The position numbers were made by a program, and so were the translations under genes. Below the pieces are notes generated by a model that searched no databases, was not told the origin of the DNA, and saw nothing but the letters and a program-made list of their open reading frames with translations. 64,000 nucleotides of DNA from contig JAICQO010000020.1 of assembly GCA_025937835.1 (NCBI GenBank), positions 19,206-83,205 on the forward strand, in the 5' to 3' direction. Below, piece after piece: positions 35,670 through 44,318 of this stretch (positions are counted from its first letter, which is position 1; every line of letters begins with the position of its first letter). Source of the stretch: Polyangiaceae bacterium. GTDB taxonomy: Bacteria > Myxococcota_A > Polyangia > Polyangiales > Polyangiaceae.

Positions 35670-37931
35670 ATGACCGACAGCGGATGGAAACCGGTGCTCG
35701 CCGGCCTGGCGCCGGAGGCGTGGGAGAGCGAGATCGACGTCTACGAGACCCAGCTCGTCCTCAAGAAGCGGGGCAAGATCGACGATCGCTTGTTCGCGGA
35801 GACTCGACTGCGTCGCGGCGCCTACGGGCAACGCTACGACAATGGCAAGCGGCACGACGGCGTCGAGTCGCGCGAGCTGATCTACCCGCAAAAAGACCTG
35901 CACAAGGGGCCGGAGACGCTGTGGGACGCGCCGGGTATGCAGCGCATCAAGCTGCCCTTCGGCGGGGTGACGGCCAAGCAACTCGGCGTACTTTCGGAGC
36001 TCGCCGAGGAGTACTCCGATCAGATCCTGCACGTCACGACGCGCCAGGATATTCAGCTCCATTTCGTGCACATCGAGGACACGCCGGATCTGATGCGCCG
36101 CCTCGCCGCCGTCGGCGTCACGACGCGTGAAGCCTGCGGCAACTCGGTGCGCAACGTCACGGCCTGCCCGATCGCGGGCGTGTGCCGCGACGAACCGTTC
36201 GACGTGACGCCCTATGCCCGCGCGTTGGCGTTCTTCCTGCTCGGGCACGAGTCCGGTCAGGACATGGGGCGCAAGTTCAAGATCGCGTTCTCGGGCTGCT
36301 CTCAGCACGCCTGCGGGCTCACCGGTTTCCACGACATCGGCTGCATCGCGCGCCTGCGCGGCGAGGAGCGCGGTTTCGAGTTCTACGTGGGCGGCGGGCT
36401 CGGGCCGGTCCCGCACGCAGCGGAGCTGCTCGATCCGTTCGTGCCGGAGACCGAGCTATTTCCGCTGTCCGAGGCGGTCTGCCGCGTGTTTTCGAGGCTC
36501 GGCGAGCGCGCCAACCGCTCGCGCGCGCGACTGAAGTTCTTGCTGAAGAAGCTCGGGATCGACGAGTTCCGCCGCCTGGTTCTGGAAGAGCGGGCCAAGC
36601 TCAAGCCCGATCCACGCTGGACGAGCTTCTTGAGCCGCTTGAACGAGGGCGCCGAAGCTCCGAGGCCGCGCTCCGTCGAGCAGAACGGCGAGAGCGAAGG
36701 CCCCGCCGAGGGCTTCGAGGAGTGGCGTCGCACCAACGTCTACGAGCAGCGGCAACCCGGCTACTTCGCCGCGACCATCCAGCTCCCGCTCGGCGACTTC
36801 ACGCCCGATCAGGCGAGAGCGATCGTCGATCTGATGCAGCGCTACACGGGCGACACCCTGCGGACCACGGTCGAGCAAAACCTGCTCCTGCGCTGGGTGA
36901 CCGAGGAGGATCTGCCGCGGGTGCATCGCGAGCTCGTAGCAATCGGGCTCGCTGAATCGGGAGCGAGCGGCGTCTCCGACGTCACGTCGTGCCCGGGAAC
37001 CGACACTTGCAAGCTCGGCATTTCCTCGTCGCGTGGCCTCGCCCGTGAGCTCCGCCGAAGGCTCGGCGCGGCGCAGAGCGAGCTGCCAGCCGAGGCCCGA
37101 GGCCTGCACATCAAGTGCAGCGGCTGCTTCAACTCCTGCGGGCAGCACCACGTCGCCGACATCGGTTTTCTCGGCGTGAGCCGCAACGTCAACGGCCGGC
37201 GCGTGCCTCACTTTCAGCTGGTCGTCGGCGGTCGCTGGCAGGGCAATGCGCGCACCTTCGGCCTGGCCATCGGCGCCATTCCGTCCAAGAACGTGCCGCA
37301 GGTGGTCGACCGGCTCACGGCTGAGTTCGCCAAGGGCCACACCGAGGGGGAGTCGTTCGAAGCCTGGATCGCGCGGGTCGGACGCAAATCGGTGAAGGCG
37401 CTGGTCCAGGATCTGGTCGACGTGCCGAGCTTCGAGTCCGATCCCGACTTTTACCGCGACTGGGGCGACCCGCGCATCTACACCACCGGTGATCAGGGCG
37501 TCGGCGAATGCGCGGGCGAGGTCGTGTCACCGATCGACTTCGCGCTCGCGGCTTGCGAGCGCCAGATCTTCGAGGCGCAGCTGTTGCTCGACGCACAGAA
37601 GCCCCACGACGCCGCGGGTCGTGCTCGCGCGGCGATGACCGACGCGGCGTTCTGGCTGGCCCGCGAGCGCTCGCCCGAGCTCTCCCAGGAGCAGCCTGAG
37701 GACATCCTTCGCGAGTTCCGGGTGCACTTGGCGGACACCGGCGCCTTCGACGCAGCCTCCGTCGGCGGGCGCTTCGCGCATTACCTGTTCCGCGCGCACG
37801 AGGTCGACCTTTCGACGGTGACCTCGCGTGCCGCGCACGAGCTGATCGAGGAAGCCCAGCTGTTCGTGGACGCCGCGCACCAGTACCACGTGCGCCGGAG
37901 CACCCTCACCGCCCCCGAGCCGGCTCGCTGA
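35670..37931 (+). CDS. Siroheme nitrite/sulfite reductase with C-terminal helical domain
   Basis: The 753-residue protein has the double ferrodoxin-like/siroheme fold. The second half carries Cys441, Cys447, Cys486 and Cys490 (CPGTDTC...CFNSC). That spacing equals the [4Fe-4S]-siroheme ligands of E. coli sulfite reductase haemoprotein. It reduces nitrite to ammonia or sulfite to sulfide with ferredoxin-type electrons. The first half has its own C-x5-C...C-x4-C (Cys166, 172, 210, 215). About 140 extra residues at the C-terminus (from about 615) form a helical, HEPN-like domain (ACERQIFEAQLLLDAQ...). It is encoded with a HiPIP and divergent from a ferredoxin operon. Which of nitrite or sulfite is the substrate is not decided by sequence. 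Confidence 0.92.
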   Translation: MTDSGWKPVLAGLAPEAWESEIDVYETQLVLKKRGKIDDRLFAETRLRRGAYGQRYDNGKRHDGVESRELIYPQKDLHKGPETLWDAPGMQRIKLPFGGVTAKQLGVLSELAEEYSDQILHVTTRQDIQLHFVHIEDTPDLMRRLAAVGVTTREACGNSVRNVTACPIAGVCRDEPFDVTPYARALAFFLLGHESGQDMGRKFKIAFSGCSQHACGLTGFHDIGCIARLRGEERGFEFYVGGGLGPVPHAAELLDPFVPETELFPLSEAVCRVFSRLGERANRSRARLKFLLKKLGIDEFRRLVLEERAKLKPDPRWTSFLSRLNEGAEAPRPRSVEQNGESEGPAEGFEEWRRTNVYEQRQPGYFAATIQLPLGDFTPDQARAIVDLMQRYTGDTLRTTVEQNLLLRWVTEEDLPRVHRELVAIGLAESGASGVSDVTSCPGTDTCKLGISSSRGLARELRRRLGAAQSELPAEARGLHIKCSGCFNSCGQHHVADIGFLGVSRNVNGRRVPHFQLVVGGRWQGNARTFGLAIGAIPSKNVPQVVDRLTAEFAKGHTEGESFEAWIARVGRKSVKALVQDLVDVPSFESDPDFYRDWGDPRIYTTGDQGVGECAGEVVSPIDFALAACERQIFEAQLLLDAQKPHDAAGRARAAMTDAAFWLARERSPELSQEQPEDILREFRVHLADTGAFDAASVGGRFAHYLFRAHEVDLSTVTSRAAHELIEEAQLFVDAAHQYHVRRSTLTAPEPAR

Positions 37932-38034
37932 CGCCGCCGCTCACGACGGCTCGGGGTCGTCGCCGCGCAGAATCTGCATCCGGCGGGCGCTCCCCGAAAT
38001 CACTGCGCTCCCTCCAGCCCCTGATGCGCGTCAG

Positions 38035-38057
38035 CGTACCGGTTTTACGCCGGTACG
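38035..38057. other. 8-bp perfect hairpin after nitrite/sulfite reductase gene
   Basis: CGTACCGG at 38035-38042 and CCGGTACG at 38050-38057 form a perfect stem with a seven-base loop. It lies 104 bases after the reductase stop and 36 before the next frame. No U-run follows, so it is either a weak terminator or an operator. Nothing else is evident in 37932-38092. Confidence 0.45.
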
Positions 38058-38092
38058 GCTCTTGCTGGTGTCCGTCGCTCGAGGGAACCTCC

Positions 38093-38404
38093 GTGACTCA
38101 CGAGACGACTCACCCGAAGCCGAATTACCCGGTCTGGACCTGCAGCTCGACCCAATCGCTCGGCACTGCCCTGCTCCGCCTGGAGACGGCTCGCGAGCTC
38201 GCCCTGGTCAGGCTCCAGCGCGCGGACCCGACGACACACGCTCGCTGGACCGCACAGGAGCGCAAGGTCGAACGCTTCCTCGACGAGTGCGAGCGGCTTC
38301 TCGCCGTACTGGGGGAAGGTGCCGTGCCCGCTGCCGCGGCGGGGATCCGCTCGCTCGAGCTCGAGGTCTGCGAGTTCATCGGCGCTCCGCCCGTGCATCA
38401 CTGA
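38093..38404 (+). CDS. Hypothetical protein (103 aa)
   Basis: GTG at 38093 is preceded by AGGGAA at a suitable distance and opens a 103-residue frame (VTHETTHPKPNYPVWTCSST...). The central and C-terminal parts are helical and charged (ALLRLETARELALVRLQRADP, KVERFLDECERLLAVLG). No domain is recognised. Longer frames on other strands over the same DNA lack any protein-like features. I rate this the best candidate here, but it could be spurious. Confidence 0.5.
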   Translation: MTHETTHPKPNYPVWTCSSTQSLGTALLRLETARELALVRLQRADPTTHARWTAQERKVERFLDECERLLAVLGEGAVPAAAAGIRSLELEVCEFIGAPPVHH

Positions 38405-38445
38405 ATACCAGCGAGCGGGCAGCTGTTTCGGAGCCCGACAGCCGC

Positions 38446-39384
38446 TCAGAGGTGCTGGCCGAGCCAGGCCAACGTCTCTCGTGTTACCGCCGAGTGCGAC
38501 AAGACGCTGTCATGGGTGGCGCCGGGAACGACGACGAGCCTGGCGCGTGGCCCCGCCAGCGCCTCGAGCTTCTGGCTGTGCCGGAGTTGCACCTGCCGGT
38601 CCGCGTCGCCGTGGATCAGGAGCAGCGGGGCCGCGCCGAGCGCGATGCTGTTCTCGGGTCCGGCGCGATCCGGATCGAAGCTCGAGATGCGACCTGCATC
38701 GTCGAGCGCCGCTTGAAACCAGCGATCCGGAAGCCACTTGAGCGGGCCGCGCAGATATTTCGATTGGTAGTCGCGCACCACCTCACGGACCGATGCAAAC
38801 GGCGAGACGGCGATCGCCGTCTTCACGCGCCGATCGCGAGCAGCGACGTCGAGGGACACCGCGGCGCCGTACGAAAAGCCGAAGACCCCGACGGGCCCGA
38901 GTCGGATCCCGCCGGCCTCGAGCGCGTCGAGGACCTGACTCACGTCGCGGGCTTCGTCTTGCCCGTAAGTGAGGTACCGCCCGCTCGACGCACCGTGGCC
39001 CCGCAGATCGAGCAGAACGGCGCGGTAGCCGGCGCCGCACAGCGTGTCCGCCATTCCCGAGAGCGAGCGTCGATCCATGCGGATGCCGTGCAGGAGCACG
39101 ATCGTACCTCGCGGCTCGGCCGCCCGAGGCTCGACGACCCAGACCGCAAGCTTCGCCGGGTTCGGGCCGACACTCACGGACCAGTCTCGGACAGCTCGGC
39201 CGAGAAGCGCCGGCGGTGGCTGCCGGTGCTGGGCCCGGATCACGGCGTTCGGCGCGAGAGCCATCGAAAAGGCGAGCGCGTCCGTCGCCAGCAGGTAGAC
39301 GAGCACGAAAGCGACAGCGCTCTGGGCGGTGATCATCAGCCACCGCTCCCGACCCGTCACCAGAGCTTCGAAACGCCGCCGCAC
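38446..39384 (-). CDS. Alpha/beta hydrolase with N-terminal membrane anchor
   Basis: The 312-residue protein has an N-terminal hydrophobic helix (MITAQSAVAFVLVYLLATDALAF) followed by an alpha/beta-hydrolase fold: the HG oxyanion strand VLLHGIRMD, the nucleophile elbow GFSYGA, the acid in LLIHGDADR and the catalytic His in GATHDSVL. It looks like a serine hydrolase (esterase or peptidase, BEM46/YpfH-like) anchored in the membrane with its catalytic domain outside. The substrate is unknown. Confidence 0.88.
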   Translation of the reverse strand: MRRRFEALVTGRERWLMITAQSAVAFVLVYLLATDALAFSMALAPNAVIRAQHRQPPPALLGRAVRDWSVSVGPNPAKLAVWVVEPRAAEPRGTIVLLHGIRMDRRSLSGMADTLCGAGYRAVLLDLRGHGASSGRYLTYGQDEARDVSQVLDALEAGGIRLGPVGVFGFSYGAAVSLDVAARDRRVKTAIAVSPFASVREVVRDYQSKYLRGPLKWLPDRWFQAALDDAGRISSFDPDRAGPENSIALGAAPLLLIHGDADRQVQLRHSQKLEALAGPRARLVVVPGATHDSVLSHSAVTRETLAWLGQHL

Positions 39385-39432
39385 GTTGGAACGGAGTCTA
39401 GCTCGAAACCCAGGACCCGCTCGTGGCCCGGG

Positions 39433-39852
39433 TCACGGTGCGGAGCGGCGCTGCTGTCGGAAGCCGAACCCGGATGTCCGATGCCAGTACCAGAGCCCGC
39501 CAGCGCTCGTCGCAAACACGGCAAGCTCCCAGAGCAACACGGCTTCGCGCGTCGTCGGACGAATGCCCGCGATCCATTCCGTCGCGAGCACCGTGAACGG
39601 AACGTGTTCGCGAAAGCCACCACCGGCGAACCACAGCTCCCGAGCAATCGTGGTCAGGAAGCACTCGCCGAGCAGCGCGCGGGAGGCCACGGAAACGACC
39701 ACGAAGGTCATGGCGAAGCCCATGTAGGCACGACTCAGCTTCGGGAAACGATGCCAGAACAACAGCGGCATACCGAGCCCCCAGATCAGCATCGACGCGA
39801 CGTGCACGATGTCGGTTGCCGCGGCCAGAAAGCGCCAGAGTGCGAGCTCCAC
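39433..39852 (-). CDS. Four-helix membrane protein, unknown family
   Basis: The 139-residue product has four predicted transmembrane helices (about 8-30, 42-62, 85-95 weakly, 105-122) with MELALWRFLAAATDIVHVASMLIWGLGM at the start and a short basic tail. It loosely recalls small membrane proteins of the DUF2784 type, but the match is not convincing. It precedes the hydrolase gene by 48 bases on the same strand and may be co-transcribed. Confidence 0.6.
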   Translation of the reverse strand: MELALWRFLAAATDIVHVASMLIWGLGMPLLFWHRFPKLSRAYMGFAMTFVVVSVASRALLGECFLTTIARELWFAGGGFREHVPFTVLATEWIAGIRPTTREAVLLWELAVFATSAGGLWYWHRTSGFGFRQQRRSAP

Positions 39853-40014
39853 GAGCTCTTTCGAAGCAGCTCTCGTGCCATCTCACTCGGCGGCGCCGTC
39901 GCTTGGGGCACACGCCGGGATTGCGCCCGCGGGGGTGCGACTGCAAATCTTGCGCTCTCGAAGCGCCAGGTCGCGCGCAGGGCTGCGGATTGACGGCGCT
40001 ACACGCGGGGCACG

Positions 40015-40455
40015 ATGCTTGCTCCCGCGAATCACATGCAACACCCACCCCGCCTGGTGCGCGATCTGATGACTTCGACGGTAGTAACGCTAGGGCGGAA
40101 CGACGCGCTGCGCAGCGCCGACGACATCATGCGCCTGGGTCGGATCCGTCATCTGCCGATCGTCGACGAGGAGGGCAAGCTGGTCGGAATCGTCAGCCAG
40201 CGCGACCTGTTTCATAGCGGTCTGGTCCGAGCACTCGGCTACGGCACGCGCGCCCACACCCGCGCGCTGGACTCGCTCGACGTGAAGGAAGCCATGCACA
40301 CCGAGGTGGTCACGCTGGGCCCGAGCGCGCCGCTCGCCCAAGCCGCCAAGCTGATGCTCGAGCGCAAGATCGGCTGCGTGGTGATCGTCGAAGACTCACA
40401 GGTCGTCGGCATCCTGACCGAGAGCGACTTCGTGCGGCTGGCGCTGGAAGCGTGA
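40015..40455 (+). CDS. CBS-domain pair protein
   Basis: The 146-residue protein consists almost only of two CBS domains (about 15-68 and 88-142: RDLMTSTVVTLGRNDALRSADDIM, LPIVDEEGKLVGIVSQRDL, VKEAMHTEVVTLGPSAPLAQAA, VVGILTESDF). Such stand-alone Bateman modules bind adenine nucleotides and report energy state to partners. Start at ATG 40015; ATG 40036 would also work. The partner is unknown. Confidence 0.9.
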   Translation: MLAPANHMQHPPRLVRDLMTSTVVTLGRNDALRSADDIMRLGRIRHLPIVDEEGKLVGIVSQRDLFHSGLVRALGYGTRAHTRALDSLDVKEAMHTEVVTLGPSAPLAQAAKLMLERKIGCVVIVEDSQVVGILTESDFVRLALEA

Positions 40456-40471
40456 GGAGCGCGCAGCCCGC

Positions 40472-41431
40472 TCAGAAGCGGACGTTCACGCTCGGTGGCT
40501 GGATTTCGGCTTCAGCCTTGACAAGCTCGACGGTGAGCTTGACCACCGCCGTTCCGTGGCGCGTCAGGTTGAGCTCGGGGATCGCCGTCAGATCGGCGCG
40601 CGGCACGACCTGGTCCGCCTTCAGGGCGCGCACGATCTCCGGCGGGCCCACCACCGTGACATCGACGGTGCGTGGCACCACCGTGGCGCCGACGACACCG
40701 ACCACCTCGACCGGCCGATTCTCGAATTTGGCCTCGCTCAGCCGCCGCGCGATCACGACGCTGACCGCCGCCGAGGTCGGACCGATGAAGCGCACGCGTG
40801 AAGGCGGGGCGTCGATCGCGATCCGGCGGCGATGCGTGCCCTCGCTCAGCCCGGACACGTCGAAGGGAGCGAGCCGCGCAAACTGCATCACCTCGATCAA
40901 GCTCGTCGGTCCGCGGACCGTGATGGTCGGCGGATCCACCTCGGGCTCGCCCTTGATCACGTAGCCGCTCGCAGGTTGCCCCGAGATCGACGCCTGCACC
41001 GGGATCTGCCGGGAAATCACGTCCTCCCAGTCGAGGTCGATGCTGGGCGGATCGATGATGGTGATGCGCGCGTCCTCAACGTTGAACATGCTGGGGTCGA
41101 ACACGATCTGCTTTCTGTGACCCTGGCGCAGGTCGATCTCGACCGGCGGAATGCGCGCCTGGTTGAGCTCGTCGAGCGCACGCGCCGGGCCACGCAGCGT
41201 GACGTGGATGGTGGGCGGCATCTGCGTCATCAGCTCGCGGTTCGCGTCTTCGGGCGGCGGCCGTGTCACCACGCCGACCTCGATCGTGCGCTGCTGCTCG
41301 TCCTGCTGCCCGTAGAGGAACGCGAACAGCCCGACCGCCAAACCGAGCGACAGGGCCTTCAGCCCGACGTTCTCGGTGAACGACTCCTTGATGAATGTCA
41401 GTATCGCAGCCGGGATCGGGCTCATGCTCAC
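40472..41431 (-). CDS. cdaR: YbbR-domain protein, CdaA regulator CdaR
   Basis: GTG at 41431 overlaps the cdaA stop by four bases; an ATG two codons later is an alternative. The 319-residue product has one membrane helix (about 24-42, LKALSLGLAVGLFAFLYG) and then three to four YbbR repeats outside the membrane (TIHVTLRGPARAL, IPVQASISGQPASGYVIKG, VRGPTSLIEVM, VTVVGPPEIVRAL). In Firmicutes CdaR binds and tunes the membrane diadenylate cyclase CdaA. The same gene pair and order here support that role. Confidence 0.88.
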   Translation of the reverse strand: MSMSPIPAAILTFIKESFTENVGLKALSLGLAVGLFAFLYGQQDEQQRTIEVGVVTRPPPEDANRELMTQMPPTIHVTLRGPARALDELNQARIPPVEIDLRQGHRKQIVFDPSMFNVEDARITIIDPPSIDLDWEDVISRQIPVQASISGQPASGYVIKGEPEVDPPTITVRGPTSLIEVMQFARLAPFDVSGLSEGTHRRRIAIDAPPSRVRFIGPTSAAVSVVIARRLSEAKFENRPVEVVGVVGATVVPRTVDVTVVGPPEIVRALKADQVVPRADLTAIPELNLTRHGTAVVKLTVELVKAEAEIQPPSVNVRF

Positions 41432-42531
41432 TCGCTGTGCGGCCCCGGCTCGGCCCCACCTTCGGGCTTGTCGGGATCGACGTGCGTCGGCGTGCGGATC
41501 GGAGCCGGAGTGCGCAGCGGAGCCGTGGAGCTCGGCGGGGTCCCGGGCATCGGCTGGCGGAGCAGGGACGACTCGCGCTGCGTGTTCGGCGGCAACTCGG
41601 CGGGGGTCGAGTCTGCGACCAGGCTGATCCGGTGGTGCATGATCTCGGTGTCGCGCGCCGAGCGCGGATCGGGCACCGTGCGGGTGGGCTCCTGCGAATC
41701 CCGCTTGGTTTCTGGCTTGCGGCGCCCGCGCTTCTTCCGCACCTCGGGCCGGAACATGGCCTCGAGCATCGTGCGGAGCTTCGGCCCGTCCAGGTTCGAG
41801 GCGATGTTTCCGTTGAAGCAGAAGCTGATCGTGCCGCGCTCTTCGCTGACGATCACCACCACGGCGTCGGTCTCTTCCGTGATGCCGAGCGCGGCTCGAT
41901 GCCGCGAGCCGAAGCTCTCGTCGACCACCCGGGCGTCGTTCATCGGGAAGAACACGCCGGCCTTGGCGATCCGGAAGTTACGGATCACGACCGCGCCGTC
42001 GTGCAGCTTGTTCATGCCTTCGGGCAAGAACAACGACACCAGCAGCTCGGGGCTGACCTGCGCGTCGAGCACGTGCCCCTTGTGGACGCCGACGAACTCG
42101 TCGAGGTTCGCGTCTTGCTCGAAGGTGATGATGGCGCCGATGCGGTGGCGGGCGAGCTCGGTCGAGGCCTCGACCACCGCGTCGATCACGCGCATTTCCT
42201 GGGAGCGCGATAGATTCCGCAGCCAGGCACGGCTGCCGACGCGCTGCAGGCCGCGGCGGATGTCGCTCTGAAACACCACGATGATGATCAGGAATACCTG
42301 CGCGATGAACGTGTTCAGGATACTGAACACCGTGACGAGCTGCAGGTAGCGCGCGCCCAGGTAAATCAAAAACACCACGCCGAGGCCGAGCCCGACCTGC
42401 ATGGCGCGCGTCCCGCGCAGCACGAGCAGCGCGCGGTACACGAGGTAGTAAACGAGAAAGATGTCGAACGCGTCGCGCAGCACGCGCAGGAAGGTCAGGT
42501 TCTCGAAATAGGTGCGGATGGTGTCAGGCAT
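41428..42531 (-). CDS. cdaA: Diadenylate cyclase CdaA
   Basis: ATG at 42531 overlaps the end of folP by eight bases. The 367-residue product has three N-terminal transmembrane helices (about 22-85) and a DAC domain (about 105-235) with both catalytic motifs, DGA at 178-180 and RHR at 210-212. It makes the second messenger c-di-AMP from two ATP. The last 110 residues are a charged, Pro-rich tail not usual for CdaA (about 270-280 residues in Firmicutes). The folP-cdaA-cdaR order recurs in deltaproteobacteria. Confidence 0.95.
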   Translation of the reverse strand: MPDTIRTYFENLTFLRVLRDAFDIFLVYYLVYRALLVLRGTRAMQVGLGLGVVFLIYLGARYLQLVTVFSILNTFIAQVFLIIIVVFQSDIRRGLQRVGSRAWLRNLSRSQEMRVIDAVVEASTELARHRIGAIITFEQDANLDEFVGVHKGHVLDAQVSPELLVSLFLPEGMNKLHDGAVVIRNFRIAKAGVFFPMNDARVVDESFGSRHRAALGITEETDAVVVIVSEERGTISFCFNGNIASNLDGPKLRTMLEAMFRPEVRKKRGRRKPETKRDSQEPTRTVPDPRSARDTEIMHHRISLVADSTPAELPPNTQRESSLLRQPMPGTPPSSTAPLRTPAPIRTPTHVDPDKPEGGAEPGPHSE

Positions 42532-43411
42532 GCTGCACCTCCGCGGAGCCTTTGGGCGCAGGGGCGAGCCCGAGCCGGATCGCCCGCTCGACCGCCAACG
42601 CCTGGCGCATGTCTCCCACGTCGTGCACGCGGAGCACCGACGCGCCGCGACTCGCGGCGGAAAGGCCGGCTGCCAGGCTCCCGGCCAGGCGTTTTTCCGG
42701 CGGCGCCTCGTCCGCGGCAGAGAGGAAGGATTTGCGGCTGGCCCCGACCACGACGGGCACGCCCTCGCCACACAGCCGAGAAAGCCCCGTGAGCAGGGCG
42801 TACGACTGACGCGCGCTCTTGGCGAAGCCGATCCCCGGATCCAACCAGACCTGGCCCTCGGGCATGCCGGCTGCGACGGCGCGGTCGCGGGCGCTGCGCC
42901 ACTCGCCGAGCACGTCCCCGACGACGTCTCCGTACCCGTCTTCGGCGTATTGCGAGAAGCCGGCCATCCGCTGCATCGGGCCGCGCGAGTGCATGACGAT
43001 CAGCACCGCGCCGAAACGAGCGCTCACCGCCGCGAGCTCCGGATCGGCGAGGCAGGTAACGTCGTTCACGATCGAGGCGCCGAGCGACAACGCGCGCTCG
43101 GCGACCTCGGGGCTGCCCGTGTCGATCGACACGAGCGCGCCGCTCTCCACGGCGGCTCGCACGGCGCCCTCGACGCGTGCGATCTGTTCGGCGGCCGGGA
43201 CGGGCTCGGCGCGGGGACGGGTCGACTCACCTCCGACATCGATGATGTCCGCCCCTTCGCGCAGCAGCTCGACCACGCGCTCTGCGATGGACTCGGCGTT
43301 CGAGTAACGGCCACCGTCGTAGAACGAGTCGGGCGTCACGTTGAGCACGCCCATGAGCGCGGCACCCCGCTCTCGACGGGCCTGCTCGACTCTGAGCGCG
43401 ACGGGTCCCAC
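42524..43411 (-). CDS. folP: Dihydropteroate synthase
   Basis: The 295-residue protein starts with GTG at 43411 and has the full DHPS pattern: MGVLNVTPDSFYDGGRY (pterin site), IIDVGGESTRP, SIDTGSPEVA, VNDVTCLADPELA, WLDPGIGFAKSARQSYALL, VVGASRKSFL (phosphate/pABA loop) and the C-terminal RVHDV. It joins p-aminobenzoate to the pterin pyrophosphate in folate synthesis. The eight-base overlap with cdaA makes co-expression very likely. The sulfonamide-target residues look ordinary. Confidence 0.95.
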   Translation of the reverse strand: MGPVALRVEQARRERGAALMGVLNVTPDSFYDGGRYSNAESIAERVVELLREGADIIDVGGESTRPRAEPVPAAEQIARVEGAVRAAVESGALVSIDTGSPEVAERALSLGASIVNDVTCLADPELAAVSARFGAVLIVMHSRGPMQRMAGFSQYAEDGYGDVVGDVLGEWRSARDRAVAAGMPEGQVWLDPGIGFAKSARQSYALLTGLSRLCGEGVPVVVGASRKSFLSAADEAPPEKRLAGSLAAGLSAASRGASVLRVHDVGDMRQALAVERAIRLGLAPAPKGSAEVQHA

Positions 43412-43501
43412 ATGCTCGGCCTAGCAAGCCATGCTGCTGCGAGCAAGCCTGAAGTGGCCGATTTTCCGAGGATTTATCGAGTGTCCGCTTTTGCGCGAGA
43501 G

Positions 43502-44317
43502 CTAGCGCACTCCGACGATGAAGCCCCGAGCGACCCAGTCCGCGAACCACGTCGCAACTTCGCGCTCGACACTCGCTGCCTCTCTTTCACCGAGCGCGCA
43601 CGCAGCTTCGCAGGCGTTGCCCAGACTCACACCGCGACTCAAAGCCTCGAGCAACGTGAACGGCGCGCGCCGCAGTCGGCAGTGAACGGTCGACAGCTCG
43701 CGCCGGTAAAGCACGAGCCGGGTGGGGCTCGGCTCGGGCAATGGCAGGTCCACCAGCGAGCCCTTCGCCGAAAGCAGGCGATTCCGTAGCTCGGGGACGG
43801 GGTACGACAGGTCGAGCAGTCGCAGCGCGGGCGAGAGCAGCAGCCGCGCCGAGGCGAGGGCCTCCTCGTCGAGCGTCGCCACCGACTCGGGAGCGAGCGG
43901 CGGCAGCGCCGGGGCATCGAACACCTCGATGTGAGCCCACTCGAGCCGAGCCATATCGAGGACCAACTCCCGCTGCGGGAGGAAGTCGGCGCTTTCCAGG
44001 AACGCTGGTAGTTTTTCGCCGAGGTCGCGCAGACTGAAGCTCGCGGGGGGCTGCGCCAGCAGGTACTCCTCCACCAAGCGCTCCCAGTCGGATTGCCCCA
44101 AGATCCCGGCGATCCCCGGGAAATCCTCGAGTAGCGACTGCGTGTGTCGCAGCCAGAATTGCTCTCGATAGATTTCTAGGTGGCGCGCGGGTGAGAAATG
44201 AGACGTCGCGTGAATCTCTCGCTCGGCCTGGGCAACGATCACGGGATCCCTGCTGAGATCGCGGCGGCGTCGCAGCGCGGCGCTGATGAAGTCCTGAAGC
44301 CGGTCCAGCTCGGACAC
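43502..44317 (-). CDS. DUF2063 partner of MNIO enzyme
   Basis: The 271-residue protein matches DUF2063 (N-terminal LQDFISAALRRR and RHLEIYREQFWLRHTQSLLEDFPGIAGILG). This family almost always accompanies DUF692 (MNIO) enzymes and binds or presents the precursor peptide (BufC/HvfC role). It starts one base after the MNIO stop. The C-terminal 90 residues contain a winged-helix-like stretch (RRAPFTLLEALSRGVSLGNACEAACA), as in the NGO1945-type structure. Its work here is most likely delivery of the Cys-rich peptide to the oxidase. Confidence 0.88.
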   Translation of the reverse strand: MSELDRLQDFISAALRRRRDLSRDPVIVAQAEREIHATSHFSPARHLEIYREQFWLRHTQSLLEDFPGIAGILGQSDWERLVEEYLLAQPPASFSLRDLGEKLPAFLESADFLPQRELVLDMARLEWAHIEVFDAPALPPLAPESVATLDEEALASARLLLSPALRLLDLSYPVPELRNRLLSAKGSLVDLPLPEPSPTRLVLYRRELSTVHCRLRRAPFTLLEALSRGVSLGNACEAACALGEREAASVEREVATWFADWVARGFIVGVR

Positions 44318-44318
44318 G

